A DNA stretch of 42,422 nt, taken from positions 1 to 42,422 of the forward strand of contig JAUXOC010000041.1 in NCBI GenBank assembly GCA_030682495.1, in the 5' to 3' direction. The notes beneath the pieces are model-generated. The model was not told the DNA's origin and ran no database searches. It saw nothing but the letters and a program-made list of their open reading frames with translations. Source of the stretch: Alphaproteobacteria bacterium. GTDB lineage: Bacteria; Pseudomonadota; Alphaproteobacteria; Micavibrionales; UBA2020. Shown in pieces: positions 11,326 to 20,455 of this stretch (its first letter is position 1; each line of letters begins with the position of its first letter). The position numbers and the translations under genes were made by a program.

Positions 11326-11495
11326 AACCTGCGTGCCATGTGTTTTAACAGAGTCCTGTCATCGGGGCAGGGCTTGCGCGCCGTATCATACCTGTGGGAA
11401 CACAAAGGGCAGCAGTTGCCAGAGTCCTGCGCGGGCGCGGCTCTCCGGCACAAGAGCGGCCTGACATATCCTGCACGGCCGCGCAGGCACGGCCG
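11326..11495 (+). ncRNA. Candidate 6S RNA-like structured RNA in a 413-base gene-free gap
   Basis: The gap 11139-11551 has no credible gene but folds as a long rod on the plus strand. A closing stem pairs CGTGCC (11332-11337) with GGCACG (11486-11491), and after a bulged A, TGTG (11339-11342) with CGCA (11482-11485). TGTCA (11357-11361) pairs TGACA (11462-11466). CGCGCC (11377-11382) pairs GGCGCG (11434-11439). The tip holds TGTG-GGAA-CACA (11393-11404). Between the last two stems is a bubble whose 3' side carries its own hairpin, GCTCT (11440-11444) / AGAGC (11453-11457). A 160-base rod with a central bubble and a 3'-strand hairpin is the 6S RNA plan. GCCGTATCATACC at 11380-11392 resembles E. 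coli 6S. One G-U pair favours the plus strand. No T-tract follows. The ends are approximate, and this was found by hand folding only. Confidence 0.45.
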
Positions 11496-11551
11496 ATTCG
11501 ATTGAAGAAAAGAGGGAAACGATACCCGCGCCGCACGTAGCGGCCTTGCGT

Positions 11552-12232
11552 CTAGCGCATCGGAATGGCGGCCAGTTCGAACTTCACCGGCACATCGCTC
11601 TGACCTGTCGATGCATGGTTTCCGATCGAGAAATCGCCGCGGTTGGCCGTGAAGCCGCCCTTGAGGATAATCATCATGCCGCCCGGCACGTTTTTGTCCA
11701 TCGTGACAGAAAACGGAATGGCAATCGCCTTTGATCTATCGCCGAGGCGAATCCCGCCCTCGGCGATAAATTCGTTTGTGCTGCGGCGCTTGATGGCGCT
11801 CGACATGAATGTCGCGGTCGAGGGTGACTGCGCAACCTGGGTCGATTGCGGCAGATGTTCCAGCAAGGGCACGTTCACCGATTTGGCGGGCAGAAACATA
11901 CTTGCCACATCGGCCATCAGAACCATGCGGCTCTTTTCCAGCTGGGTCGGGTCGAAATTGAGCTGCATGTTGTAGTTCGTGATGGGAATGTCTTTGTTGC
12001 TGGCGCTGCTATTGGTATAGCTCATGCTGCTTTTTTCCTGCACCAGCGACCATTTCTGCGCAGCGGTCGGGCCGGCCATCACGCCGTATTTGCGTGGCTG
12101 CTTGGCTTGTGACAGCGCATCCGGTGCGGCGATGAACAGGCCGGCTGCAATAAAGCAAGCCAGCGCAGCACCTTTGATAAGGCGTGATTTAAAAACGGCA
12201 TAGATGGCTTTGGTCGTCACGCGATCCCCCAT
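11552..12232 (-). CDS. YceI-like exported protein, 226 aa
   Basis: The product has an N-terminal hydrophobic segment (about KGAALACFIAAGLFIAAPDA) ending near ALSQA, a signal peptide for the periplasm. The mature part follows the YceI beta-barrel (lipocalin-like) pattern: KWSLVQEKSSMSYTNS at the first strand, then alternating strands and a final DVPVKFELAAIP strand. YceI proteins bind isoprenoid-like lipids in the periplasm; the ligand here is unknown. ATG 12232 is taken as the start, but GTG 12220 has a better ribosome site (GGGGGA five bases upstream) and may be the real one. The next gene upstream is a second YceI protein 97 bases away, so the pair may share function and transcript. Confidence 0.75.
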   Translation of the reverse strand: MGDRVTTKAIYAVFKSRLIKGAALACFIAAGLFIAAPDALSQAKQPRKYGVMAGPTAAQKWSLVQEKSSMSYTNSSASNKDIPITNYNMQLNFDPTQLEKSRMVLMADVASMFLPAKSVNVPLLEHLPQSTQVAQSPSTATFMSSAIKRRSTNEFIAEGGIRLGDRSKAIAIPFSVTMDKNVPGGMMIILKGGFTANRGDFSIGNHASTGQSDVPVKFELAAIPMR

Positions 12233-12329
12233 GGTCGTGCTGCATGCTCCGCGCAAGGCTGCGCGGGGTATTTTATATTATACCGTAAAAAGGCAGGGCT
12301 TGTCGCGCGGCCTTGGCAAGGGGTTGATT

Positions 12330-12925
12330 TCAGGGCTTTTTGGGCGGCTCTTCGGTGCGGATGCCTTCGACTTCGAGCGTGATGTTCACTTCATCGCCAA
12401 TGCCGGGCAGGCCGTAATCCATGCCGAAATCGCTGCGGTTGATCGAGGTCTTGCCCGAAAATCCCGCCACGAATTGTTTGTTATAGGGGTGAATGGCCGC
12501 TTTGTTGAAGATCACGTCCAACGTCACGGGTTTGGTGGTGCCCAGCAGCGTCAGGTCGCCGGTGATGCGGCCCGTGTTGTCACCGGTCTTTTCGACTTTG
12601 GTGCTTTTGAACGTGATTTTCGGATGCGCGGCAACGTTCAGGAAATCGGCGCTTTTGAGGTGTTCTTCCCATTTTTCGTCATGCAGGCTCAGGCTTGCGG
12701 CATCGATGGTGACGTTCACGCTGCTTTGCTCCGGCTTTTGCTCGCTGAAGGTAAAGCCGCCATCAAAAGCGGTAAAGCTGCCGGTCGAAAACGAAAAACC
12801 CAGATGGCTGACAGAAAAGAAAATCTGCGTATGCGTTTTATCAAACGTAAAGGCATCCGGCTTTGCGGCCAGCACAGGTGATGTGCCAAGAAGTATAACG
12901 ATCAGGGCGGCGGCGAGTATCTTCT

Positions 12926-12929
<4 letters not shown>
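12330..12929 (-). CDS. YceI family periplasmic lipid-binding protein, 199 aa
   Basis: A signal peptide (MKKILAAALIVILLGTSPVL, then AA) precedes a canonical YceI domain: FTFDKTHTQIFFSVSHLGFS at the first strands, FTAFDGGFTF, a central SLHDEKWEEHLKSADFLNV segment, then KITFKSTKVEK and the ITGDLTLLGTTKPV strand pair. The fold is an extended lipocalin barrel that binds polyprenyl-type lipids. Its ATG overlaps the accC stop (ATGA, 12926-12929), so translation is coupled to biotin carboxylase. That is an unusual partner for a periplasmic protein; the link to fatty acid supply is inference. The C-terminus ends in a short Pro/Lys tail. Confidence 0.92.
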
Positions 12930-14293
<1,364 letters not shown>

Positions 14294-14341
14294 ATGAAGT
14301 CCCTTGGTTGTCCTGTTCGCGCGCGTGGTCGGCGGTGCGTC

Positions 14342-14866
14342 TTATTCGATAATCAGCAGCGGCTGGCCAAATTCGACCGGCTGGGAATCTTCGATCAGGA
14401 TGTCGGTCACGGTGCCGGATTTTTCGGCCTTGATCGGGTTCATGACTTTCATGGCTTCGATAATCAGCAGCGTGTCGCCGGCTTTGACGGTAGCGCCTTT
14501 GGTGACGAATTTTGGCGCGCTCGGCTCTGATTGCAGATAGGCCGTGCCGACCATGGGCGATTTGACAACGCCCGGATGGTTGTCGGGGGTCAGCGCCGCG
14601 ACTTTGCCGGTTTCAACCGATGCCACGGGTGCGGCAGCGGTGGCGTGCTGCAAAGCGGGCGCGGCATGTACGGCAGGCGCGCCAAGGTTTTTGGTCACGC
14701 GGACAGATTTATCGCCATCGGTCACTTCGATCTCGGTCAGGCCTGTTTCATTGAGCAGGCCGGCGAGGTTCTTGATCGCCTCGTGGTCGATTTTCATGGC
14801 GGACATGTCGTTGTTCCTCTCTTTGGTGTCTTCTTTGGGCATTTGTACGGCCTTTGCTTTGCTCAT
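14342..14866 (-). CDS. accB: Acetyl-CoA carboxylase biotin carboxyl carrier protein
   Basis: AccB carries the biotin shuttled between AccC and the AccAD transferase. The 174-residue protein has a helical N-terminus, an Ala/Pro-rich linker (about 63-85) and a C-terminal biotinyl domain with the attachment motif EAMKVMN, biotinylated at K140. The thumb-like segment QSEPSAPKFVTKG is present, as in acetyl-CoA carboxylase BCCPs. ATG 14866 has AAAGGA nine bases upstream; an internal ATG (residue 21) would be closer to the usual E. coli-type start, so the first 20 residues are uncertain. It lies 26 bases after aroQ. Confidence 0.96.
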   Translation of the reverse strand: MSKAKAVQMPKEDTKERNNDMSAMKIDHEAIKNLAGLLNETGLTEIEVTDGDKSVRVTKNLGAPAVHAAPALQHATAAAPVASVETGKVAALTPDNHPGVVKSPMVGTAYLQSEPSAPKFVTKGATVKAGDTLLIIEAMKVMNPIKAEKSGTVTDILIEDSQPVEFGQPLLIIE

Positions 14867-14892
14867 GGCGATTGTCCTTTCGGATGGTTTGT

Positions 14893-15348
14893 TCAGGCGT
14901 CGTCGTCCAGCAGGGCGCGCATCGCCTGCAGCGCGAGCAGATAGCCATGCCCGCCAAAACCGCAGATGACGCCCGCCGCAACCGGCGAGACATAGGAATG
15001 ATGGCGGAACGCCTCACGCTGGTAGATATTGCTCAGATGCACTTCGATCACCGGCACGTCGAGCAGCTTGAGCGCGTCGTGAATGGCGATCGATGTATGG
15101 GTATAGGCAGCGGCGTTGATGATCAGGCCGGAAAACCCTTCGCGCGCCTGCTGGATGATGGTGACCAGCTCGCCCTCGTCGTTGCTCTGGCGGAAATCGA
15201 TGGCGAGGCCTAGCTCGCTCGCCAGCTCCTCGCACTCAAGCGCGATGGCGCTCAGGTTCTTGAATCCATAAACATCGGGCTCACGCACGCCGAGCATGTT
15301 CAGGTTCGGTCCGTTCAGGACAAGAATATTATGACGCTGTTTGGCCAA
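14893..15348 (-). CDS. aroQ: Type II 3-dehydroquinate dehydratase
   Basis: AroQ dehydrates 3-dehydroquinate to 3-dehydroshikimate in the shikimate pathway, as a cytosolic dodecamer. The 151-residue product shows NGPNLNMLGVREP (12-24), RQSNDEGELV, INAAAYTHTSIAI, the EVHLSN loop and FRHHS with the catalytic His region, all diagnostic of the type II enzyme. The start is a TTG (15346-15348) with GAGG about six bases before it; no in-frame ATG precedes NGPNLN closely enough. A low-efficiency start may keep output modest. It is the first gene of aroQ-accB-accC, with a promoter-like sequence 40-70 bases upstream. Confidence 0.96.
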   Translation of the reverse strand: MAKQRHNILVLNGPNLNMLGVREPDVYGFKNLSAIALECEELASELGLAIDFRQSNDEGELVTIIQQAREGFSGLIINAAAYTHTSIAIHDALKLLDVPVIEVHLSNIYQREAFRHHSYVSPVAAGVICGFGGHGYLLALQAMRALLDDDA

Positions 15349-15387
15349 GCCAACCTCGTTGGAATTATTCCGGATGGGCGACTTTAT

Positions 15388-15415
15388 AGCATACGTAAAG
15401 CCGCCCGCGAGTCAA
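15388..15415 (-). promoter_or_regulatory. Putative promoter for the aroQ-accB-accC operon
   Basis: On the minus strand TTGACT (15410-15415) is followed after 16 bases by TATGCT (15388-15393). The gap from 15349 to 15726 (378 bases) holds this site, the palindromic repeat at 15575-15658 and otherwise nothing I can identify. Confidence 0.4.
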
Positions 15416-15574
15416 AAATGATTTCCATAAGTCAAAATGCGGACAACAAAAGTACCTTATCCCCATGTTTTTAAATAATACCCCTCGCGCAAAGAGACTT
15501 TCGGCATCGCAACATATCCGTTATAGCTTGTGCGTTCTGCCTTCGGCGAGAGCGGGCGGTCACTGGAGACCAGT

Positions 15575-15658
15575 CTGTCATTCCGAGCGCAGCGAGGAAT
15601 CTTTGTCCTCTCCTTTTGCGGTCAGGCTCAAGATTCCTCGCCGCGCTCGGAATGACAG
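15575..15658. repeat. Long palindromic repeat element (REP/MITE-like)
   Basis: Two 29-base arms, 15575-15603 and 15630-15658, are inverted copies with a single mismatch (A versus G), separated by 26 bases. The arm begins CTGTCATTCCGAGCGCAGCG and ends AGGAATCTT. This motif is a familiar dispersed palindrome in many bacterial genomes. It lies between the divergent aroQ and bdhA genes, about 70 bases before the bdhA start, so its hairpin would be in the bdhA leader if transcription starts upstream of it. No second copy occurs in this window. Confidence 0.85.
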
Positions 15659-15726
15659 AGACATCTCCCGACAGGAGGATGAGGGACGGGGTTCCAGATA
15701 CGTTTTTGAATAAAAGGAGAAAGCAT

Positions 15727-16512
15727 ATGTCCCTCAAAGGTCTTGCCGCCATCGTCACCGGCTCCACCAGCGGTATCGGGCTTGGCATCGCGCAGCGCAT
15801 GGCGGCGGCGGGGGCGGATATTCTGCTCAACGGCCTTGGTGATATGGCGGAGATTGAAAAGGCGCGCCTTGTCCTGCAAAGCGATTACGGCGTGCGTGTG
15901 TTCTATCACGGCGCCGATATGCGCAAACCCGATGACATCCGCGCCATGGTACAAAGCGCCGAAAAGACTTTCGGCAAGGTTGATATTCTCGTCAATAACG
16001 CCGGCATCCAGCACGTCGCGCGGATCGAGAATTTTTCCGATGAACGCTGGAGCGATATCATCGCGATCAACCTCTCTGCCGCGTTTTTTGCAACCAAAGC
16101 GGTGCTGCCCGGTATGCAGACGCGCAGCTTTGGCCGTATCGTCAATATCGCTTCGGTACACGGGCTGGTCGCGTCCAAAGAAAAATCGGCTTATGTCGCA
16201 GCCAAACACGGCGTCATCGGGCTGACCAAAGTCACGGCGCTTGAAAATGCGACGAACGGTATCACCTGCAACGCCATCTGCCCCGGTTTCGTCCTCACGC
16301 CGCTGGTGCAAAAACAGATTGACGACCGCGCCGCACAAAACGGCATGAGCAAAGAAGACGCCGCGCGCGATCTGCTGGGTGAAAAACAACCTGCGCTGGA
16401 TTTCGTCACCACCGATCAACTGGGCGATATGGCGGTTTACCTCTGCGGCGACAGTGCAAAGCTGATGACCGGCGCGGCGCTCACCGTCGACGGCGGCTGG
16501 ACGGCACAGTAA
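15727..16512 (+). CDS. bdhA: 3-hydroxybutyrate dehydrogenase (SDR family)
   Basis: The enzyme oxidises D-3-hydroxybutyrate to acetoacetate with NAD+, in polyhydroxybutyrate or ketone-body use. The 261-residue classical SDR has the cofactor loop TGSTSGIG (11-18), VNNAGIQH, and the catalytic set S143, Y156 and K160 (YVAAK). The lid NAICPGFVLTPLVQKQI and the QPALDFVTTDQLGDMAVYLC region are typical of 3-hydroxybutyrate dehydrogenases. ATG 15727 has AAGGAG upstream; the frame opens earlier only through the palindromic repeat. Its stop overlaps the Nudix start by one base (TAATG). Confidence 0.9.
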   Translation: MSLKGLAAIVTGSTSGIGLGIAQRMAAAGADILLNGLGDMAEIEKARLVLQSDYGVRVFYHGADMRKPDDIRAMVQSAEKTFGKVDILVNNAGIQHVARIENFSDERWSDIIAINLSAAFFATKAVLPGMQTRSFGRIVNIASVHGLVASKEKSAYVAAKHGVIGLTKVTALENATNGITCNAICPGFVLTPLVQKQIDDRAAQNGMSKEDAARDLLGEKQPALDFVTTDQLGDMAVYLCGDSAKLMTGAALTVDGGWTAQ

Positions 16513-16949
16513 TGGGCGCGCCCAAAACCCGCGCCGATATCCGCGTCAAGGCGATGGGGGTATTTCGCCGTGGTGATCAGATCCTTGTAAACGAGGTGCG
16601 AGAGCCGGACGGCACGCTCATCGGCTTTCGCATTCCGGGCGGGCATGTTGAATTTGGTGAAAAATCGTCTGAAACCCTTGTGCGTGAAATGCGCGAGGAA
16701 ATAGGCGCGGAAATCGAAAACCTCCATACGCTCGCGACGATTGAAAACGTCTTTACCTATGCAGGGCAGGCGGGGCACGAGGTGATTGTGGTCTATGCCG
16801 CCGATTTTGCCGATGCGGGTTTTGACGAGCAGGATGTGATCTCCGCGCAGGAAGATGATGGCACAGCTTTCAATCTCGTCTGGCACGACCCAGATGATTT
16901 GCCGGACGGGCTGCCGCTTTATCCCTCCGGATTGCGTGATTATTTATAA
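16512..16949 (+). CDS. Nudix hydrolase, 145 aa
   Basis: Nudix enzymes cleave nucleoside diphosphates linked to another group, with Mg2+. The full Nudix box is present: G44, E50, R58-E59, E62-E63, G65 (within GGHVEFGEKSSETLVREMRE and following residues). The layout (RVKAMGVFRRGDQILVNEV before, IENVFTYAGQAGHEVIVVY after) resembles small housekeeping Nudix proteins of ADP-ribose or nucleotide type, but specificity cannot be read from sequence. The start overlaps the bdhA stop (TAATG), so the genes are translationally coupled. A terminator follows at once. This is one of three Nudix genes in the window. Confidence 0.92.
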   Translation: MGAPKTRADIRVKAMGVFRRGDQILVNEVREPDGTLIGFRIPGGHVEFGEKSSETLVREMREEIGAEIENLHTLATIENVFTYAGQAGHEVIVVYAADFADAGFDEQDVISAQEDDGTAFNLVWHDPDDLPDGLPLYPSGLRDYL

Positions 16950-16955
16950 GGCCAC

Positions 16956-16990
16956 AAAAAAAACGCCCCGTATGAAACGGGGCGTTTTTT
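16956..16990. terminator. Bidirectional intrinsic terminator after bdhA-Nudix
   Basis: Arms AAACGCCCCG (16961-16970) and CGGGGCGTTT (16978-16987) have a 7-base loop, with A-run before and T-run after. It separates bdhA-Nudix from the convergent 62-residue gene. The arms are identical to those at 5081-5110. Confidence 0.88.
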
Positions 16991-17007
16991 GTGAAAGCGA
17001 TAGACGC

Positions 17008-17196
17008 TTAGCCGTTTTTCGGGCCGCCGTCTTTCTTTTTGATTTCTTCGACTTTGGCTTTTACTTCTTGGCCAAATTCGGCAGCGGCTTTTTCGCCTTT
17101 TTCCAGCAGCTCTTCGCCTTTAACGACAGCGTTTGCAAAAGCGTCAGCGGCTTTTTGTTTGCCTTCTTCGAATTTCTTTTTCCAATCAAATGCCAT
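17008..17196 (-). CDS. Small charged helical protein, 62 aa
   Basis: ATG 17196 has a strong AGGAG site eight bases upstream, and a promoter-like sequence lies 55-85 bases upstream. The product is rich in Lys, Glu and Ala with small hydrophobics spaced for one or two amphipathic helices (MAFDWKKKFEEGKQKAADAF, then a second Glu/Lys stretch), and ends in a flexible GGPKNG. It has no Cys, signal peptide or membrane segment. I do not recognise a family. Such helices can bind lipid or granule surfaces, and bdhA is adjacent, so a phasin-like role is imaginable but not shown. The signals suggest high expression. Confidence 0.7.
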   Translation of the reverse strand: MAFDWKKKFEEGKQKAADAFANAVVKGEELLEKGEKAAAEFGQEVKAKVEEIKKKDGGPKNG

Positions 17197-17249
17197 GATG
17201 GTTTCTCCTCTATGATTTTTTTAAATTTTATGGGGTGTGTCGGGTTGTA

Positions 17250-17279
17250 TTCTTAGCACAGCTGGTTGCGCTGCGTCAA
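17250..17279 (-). promoter_or_regulatory. Putative promoter for the 62-residue protein gene
   Basis: On the minus strand TTGACG (17274-17279) is followed after 18 bases by TAAGAA (17250-17255). The leader of about 50 bases is AT-rich and ends in the AGGAG ribosome site. Confidence 0.4.
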
Positions 17280-17315
17280 AAGTTATGTCTATGTTTTTTG
17301 ATTTATTGAGTAAAA

Positions 17316-17918
17316 TCAATGCTTCGGACGGAAGATTCGCGGCGGTTTCAGGGCGATAATGTCGCGGCCTGTCATGCTGGCACGGCGGCCCTGCTCTTCG
17401 CGCGCCGCGCGCAAATCGCCGAGCAGGCTTTTGCGCTCCAGCCGCTCGGCCATGGCGATCAGCTTCGCATCCACCTGCGCGCCCGCTGCCAGCAGCAGAT
17501 GCATGTTGTCCGATTTTTCCGCCGCCACGGCGCAGGTCAGCGCATCGTTACCGCCGTTGTTGCGGTGGGCAAGGTCAGGCTTGGGCAGCAAGACGCTGCG
17601 CATCACATCGCTGCCGCCGGTTGCAGCCAGAATAACAGCGGTGTTTCCGGCGTTATTCGCGGCGCTCACATCCGCACCGCGCAAAACCATTTCACGCACG
17701 ATGTCTTTCAGTTGCATGCGCACGGCCAGATGCAGGGCGGTATCGCCGCGCGCATCGGTGGCATCAAAAGACGCGCCGTTTTTGACCAGCCACATCACAT
17801 CGTCCATGTCCGGCATCTGTTTGCGCAGGGCATTGAGCAATTCCTGCCCATAGGCCTGCGCCTGCGCGGAAGGTGCAGGGGCAGCATGCTTGTTAAACGT
17901 GTGTTCCGGTGCGGTCAT
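17316..17918 (-). CDS. Ankyrin-repeat protein, 200 aa
   Basis: Three to four ankyrin repeats are visible: MDDVMWLVKNGASFDATD, then ARGDTALHLAVRMQLKDIVR with MVLRGADVSAAN, NAGNTAVILAATGGSDVMR, and a weaker NGGNDALTCAVAAEKSDNM with LLLAAGAQVDAKL. Ankyrin stacks bind other proteins; no enzymatic domain is attached. No signal peptide is present, so it is probably cytosolic. I use ATG 17918; TTG 17930 in the same frame is possible. The N-terminal 35 residues are Ala/Pro-rich and disordered-looking, and the C-terminus is basic. The gene appears monocistronic. The partner is unknown. Confidence 0.85.
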   Translation of the reverse strand: MTAPEHTFNKHAAPAPSAQAQAYGQELLNALRKQMPDMDDVMWLVKNGASFDATDARGDTALHLAVRMQLKDIVREMVLRGADVSAANNAGNTAVILAATGGSDVMRSVLLPKPDLAHRNNGGNDALTCAVAAEKSDNMHLLLAAGAQVDAKLIAMAERLERKSLLGDLRAAREEQGRRASMTGRDIIALKPPRIFRPKH

Positions 17919-17999
17919 CGCGTCCGTCAAAAAATATTGATAAAGAGAATGCCCAAGCCTAACCGCGCTGCGGGTTTATGTCAACCCGCAAGGAGGGGA

Positions 18000-18950
18000 T
18001 CAGATCATGCTGTCGAGCCCCTGCTGGAAGATCGCGCGCGGCGTGTAATCGACGCGCACAAGATGCAGGCCGCTGGCGGGGGCCATGAGGCCGCCCTTGG
18101 TGCGGTCGAGTGCTTCCAGCGCCACCCTGACGTCTTCGGGCTGCCATTTTCCCTCGCCGACCAGTGCCAGCGTCCCTACGAAATTGCGGATTTGATGGTG
18201 CAGGAAAGACCGTGCCTCCGCCCAGAGCACCAGATGACGCCCTTGCTGCGGACTGGTTTTATCTTCGATGAATTCCAGCCGCTCCAGCGTGCGGATAGGC
18301 GATTTGGCCTGACATCCGGTGGCGCGGAACGTGGTGAAATCATGCGTGCCGGTCAGATAGCTGGCCGCCTTGTTCATCGCGGCGAGGTCAAGATCAAGGG
18401 GATGATACCAGACGTTGTCGCCGCCAATGGCGGGCGCGGCGCGGCGATTGCACAGGATGCGATAGGCATAGACGCGCCAGGTCGCGCTGAACCGCGCATG
18501 AAAATCGCTGCTGGCCGCTTCGGCGGAAATCACCGAAACGGGCAAGGGGCGCAGATGAAAATTAATCGCGTCGCGCACGGTTTTTTCGTCGGTCTTGCGC
18601 AAAAGATCGATATGCGCGACCTGACCCAGCGCATGCACGCCCGCATCGGTGCGTCCGGCGGCATGCACGGTCACACGCTCGCCGGTGAATTTATAGATGG
18701 CGTCTTCGATGCTGCCCTGTACGGTGGGTAAATTATTCTGCCGCTGCCAGCCCGCAAAATCCGTGCCGTCGTATTCAATCGTCAGCTTCCAGCGCTGCGT
18801 CCTGGCGGCGCGGGCTTCGGTGACGGCGGGCAGGTTATCCTTGCTCGCCTCGGCGTCGGTGCTTGCGGTGCTGTCTTGCTTTACGGCAGTGCCGTCTGCC
18901 GTCATTTCGACGGCATCGGCGTCGATAACAGGGGGCTTGTCTTCGTTCAT
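18000..18950 (-). CDS. truA: tRNA pseudouridine(38-40) synthase with N-terminal extension
   Basis: TruA makes pseudouridine at positions 38-40 of tRNA anticodon arms. The core starts near residue 53 ([19 protein letters not shown]) and carries catalytic D102 in [12 protein letters not shown], then YRILCNR, the [11 protein letters not shown] segment and [13 protein letters not shown]. The first ~50 residues are an acidic, Ala/Thr-rich extension absent from typical TruA, probably disordered. The ATG overlaps the fmt stop (18947-18950), so it is coupled to fmt. If the true start were internal the extension would vanish, but the ATGA overlap supports the long form. Confidence 0.95.
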   Translation of the reverse strand: MNEDKPPVIDADAVEMTADGTAVKQDSTASTDAEASKDNLPAVTEARAARTQRWKLTIEYDGTDFAGWQRQNNLPTVQGSIEDAIYKFTGERVTVHAAGRTDAGVHALGQVAHIDLLRKTDEKTVRDAINFHLRPLPVSVISAEAASSDFHARFSATWRVYAYRILCNRRAAPAIGGDNVWYHPLDLDLAAMNKAASYLTGTHDFTTFRATGCQAKSPIRTLERLEFIEDKTSPQQGRHLVLWAEARSFLHHQIRNFVGTLALVGEGKWQPEDVRVALEALDRTKGGLMAPASGLHLVRVDYTPRAIFQQGLDSMI

Positions 18951-19867
18951 CCTAATACCTCCCCGATGTTGACATGCGTGCCGTTCATATACGACAGGCC
19001 ATCCATCGCTTTGCGGTTTTCCGGTTGTACCGATGTCAGGCGCAGACTACCGCTGCCGCAGGCGACGATCAGATGGCGGTCAATGATTTCGCCTGCCTTG
19101 CCTTGCGTGCCATCAGATTTTTCAATCTCTGCGGCCAAAATTTTCAGCCGCGCCCCGCGATGCAGCGTCCAGACCCCCGGCCAGCCGGACAGGGCGCGCA
19201 TCTGCCGTTCAAGGGCAGCGGCGCTTTGTGCCCAGTCGATCTTGCCGTCTTCTTTCGACAGCATATGCGCATAGGTCACGCCGTCTTCGCTTTGCTTTTC
19301 GGGATTCAGCGCGGGCAAGTTTTCCAACGTCTGGACAATCAGCGCCGCGCCTTGCGCCGCCAGTGCATCGTGCAGCGTTTGCGCGGTTGTTTTTTCCGTG
19401 ATCGGCACTTCACCGCGCATCAGCACGGGGCCTGTATCCAGCCCGGCCTCCATCTGCATAATACAGACGCCGCTTTTGTCGTCGCCCGCCATGATGGCGC
19501 GCTGGATCGGCGCTGCACCGCGCCAGCGCGGCAGCAGCGATGCGTGGATATTGATGCAGCCATATTGCGGCGCATCCAGCACGTCTTGCGGCAAAATCAG
19601 CCCATAGGCGGCAACCACGGCGACATCCGCCTTGAGCGCGGCGAAATCGGCGCGCGCCTGTGCGTCTTTTTTCAGGCTCAGTGGATGACGCACGCTTAGG
19701 CCGAGTTCTTCGGCGCGTCTGTGCACGGGGGAAGGCTGCAATTTATGCCCGCGCCCGGCCGGACGCGGCGGCTGCGAATAGACGCAAACAATGTCATGCC
19801 CCGCGGCATGCAGTGCATTCAGTGCATGTGCGGCAAAATCCGGCGTGCCCATAAAAATCACTTTCAT
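18947..19867 (-). CDS. fmt: Methionyl-tRNA formyltransferase
   Basis: Fmt formylates initiator Met-tRNA using 10-formyl-tetrahydrofolate. The 306-residue product starts [19 protein letters not shown] and has N106 and H108 in [20 protein letters not shown], with the SLLPRWRG tRNA-contact loop and the LDTGP catalytic Asp region. The C-terminal domain is present (PGVWTLHRG). The frame opens upstream to 19978, but the ATG at 19867 matches the family start and overlaps the preceding Nudix stop (ATGA, 19864-19867). Def, which removes the same formyl group, is in the same operon. Confidence 0.96.
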   Translation of the reverse strand: MKVIFMGTPDFAAHALNALHAAGHDIVCVYSQPPRPAGRGHKLQPSPVHRRAEELGLSVRHPLSLKKDAQARADFAALKADVAVVAAYGLILPQDVLDAPQYGCINIHASLLPRWRGAAPIQRAIMAGDDKSGVCIMQMEAGLDTGPVLMRGEVPITEKTTAQTLHDALAAQGAALIVQTLENLPALNPEKQSEDGVTYAHMLSKEDGKIDWAQSAAALERQMRALSGWPGVWTLHRGARLKILAAEIEKSDGTQGKAGEIIDRHLIVACGSGSLRLTSVQPENRKAMDGLSYMNGTHVNIGEVLG

Positions 19868-20454
19868 GCGCGGCAGGCCTCCGGCGCGGCATGCAGCCGC
19901 CCCGCGCGGGTTTTGTGTATGCGGCGGATATGCCCGCCGAAAAAGCCCTGCGCTTCGATGCCGTCCAGCGCCGCCCATTTCAGTCCCGTGCTTTCGTGCG
20001 AGACGGTCAGCGGCGTATCGGCATCGGCCTCAAAAGCAAAACAAACGTCGAAATGCACATGCACAGGCTCGATACCCCAGTCCTTGCGCCGCAGCGGCAC
20101 ATGGCCGGAATTGAGATCGAAAATGCCGCCGCCCAAAAGCGGGCGCAGCTGTGCTCCGGTCAATCCGGCTTCTTCTTCCGCTTCGCGCAGGGCGGCGGCG
20201 AAGACATCGGGGCTGCCGTCACAATGTCCGCCCGGCGCCATCCAGGTTTTGTTTAGGGCGTGTTCGACCAGCACGACATGGGTGCGGGCGGGGTTGACGA
20301 TCCAGGCGTCGGCAACGACATGCGCGACAAGGTTGTCGCGGCCGTAAGGATTGGGTGAATGGGCAAGGAACTGCTGCAACTGCGCAAGCGCGGCGGCTTC
20401 TTCGTCGTCCTGCGGCGAGAACTTTTCCAGCAGCGCGGCGAGCGGGGATGTCAC
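19864..20454 (-). CDS. Nudix hydrolase between def and fmt (second copy), 196 aa
   Basis: The start is GTG 20454, one base after the upstream Nudix stop (TGA-C-GTG). The N-terminal 45 residues are helical, followed by a Nudix fold. The box reads [20 protein letters not shown] then EAGL: the REUXEEXG part is intact (R90, E91, E94, E95, G97), but the first conserved Glu is Pro82. Boxes of GHCDG-type occur in a known Nudix subgroup, so activity is plausible. Later segments ([30 protein letters not shown]) are typical of this group. The substrate is unknown. The stop overlaps the fmt ATG, so it is coupled within def-Nudix-Nudix-fmt-truA. Confidence 0.88.
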   Translation of the reverse strand: MTSPLAALLEKFSPQDDEEAAALAQLQQFLAHSPNPYGRDNLVAHVVADAWIVNPARTHVVLVEHALNKTWMAPGGHCDGSPDVFAAALREAEEEAGLTGAQLRPLLGGGIFDLNSGHVPLRRKDWGIEPVHVHFDVCFAFEADADTPLTVSHESTGLKWAALDGIEAQGFFGGHIRRIHKTRAGRLHAAPEACRA

Positions 20455-20455
20455 G

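Noticed and set aside
11345-11536. A 63-codon minus-strand frame in the gap holding the RNA candidate
   Set aside because: It needs a GTG start without a ribosome site, has an Arg/Cys/Pro-rich composition with no family, and the RNA fold is a better explanation.
17319-18731. A 470-codon plus-strand open frame across the ankyrin and truA genes
   Set aside because: It is antisense to two well-supported genes, its product has no recognisable motif and an odd His/Arg/Gln-rich composition. Such frames arise from codon bias in GC-rich genes.
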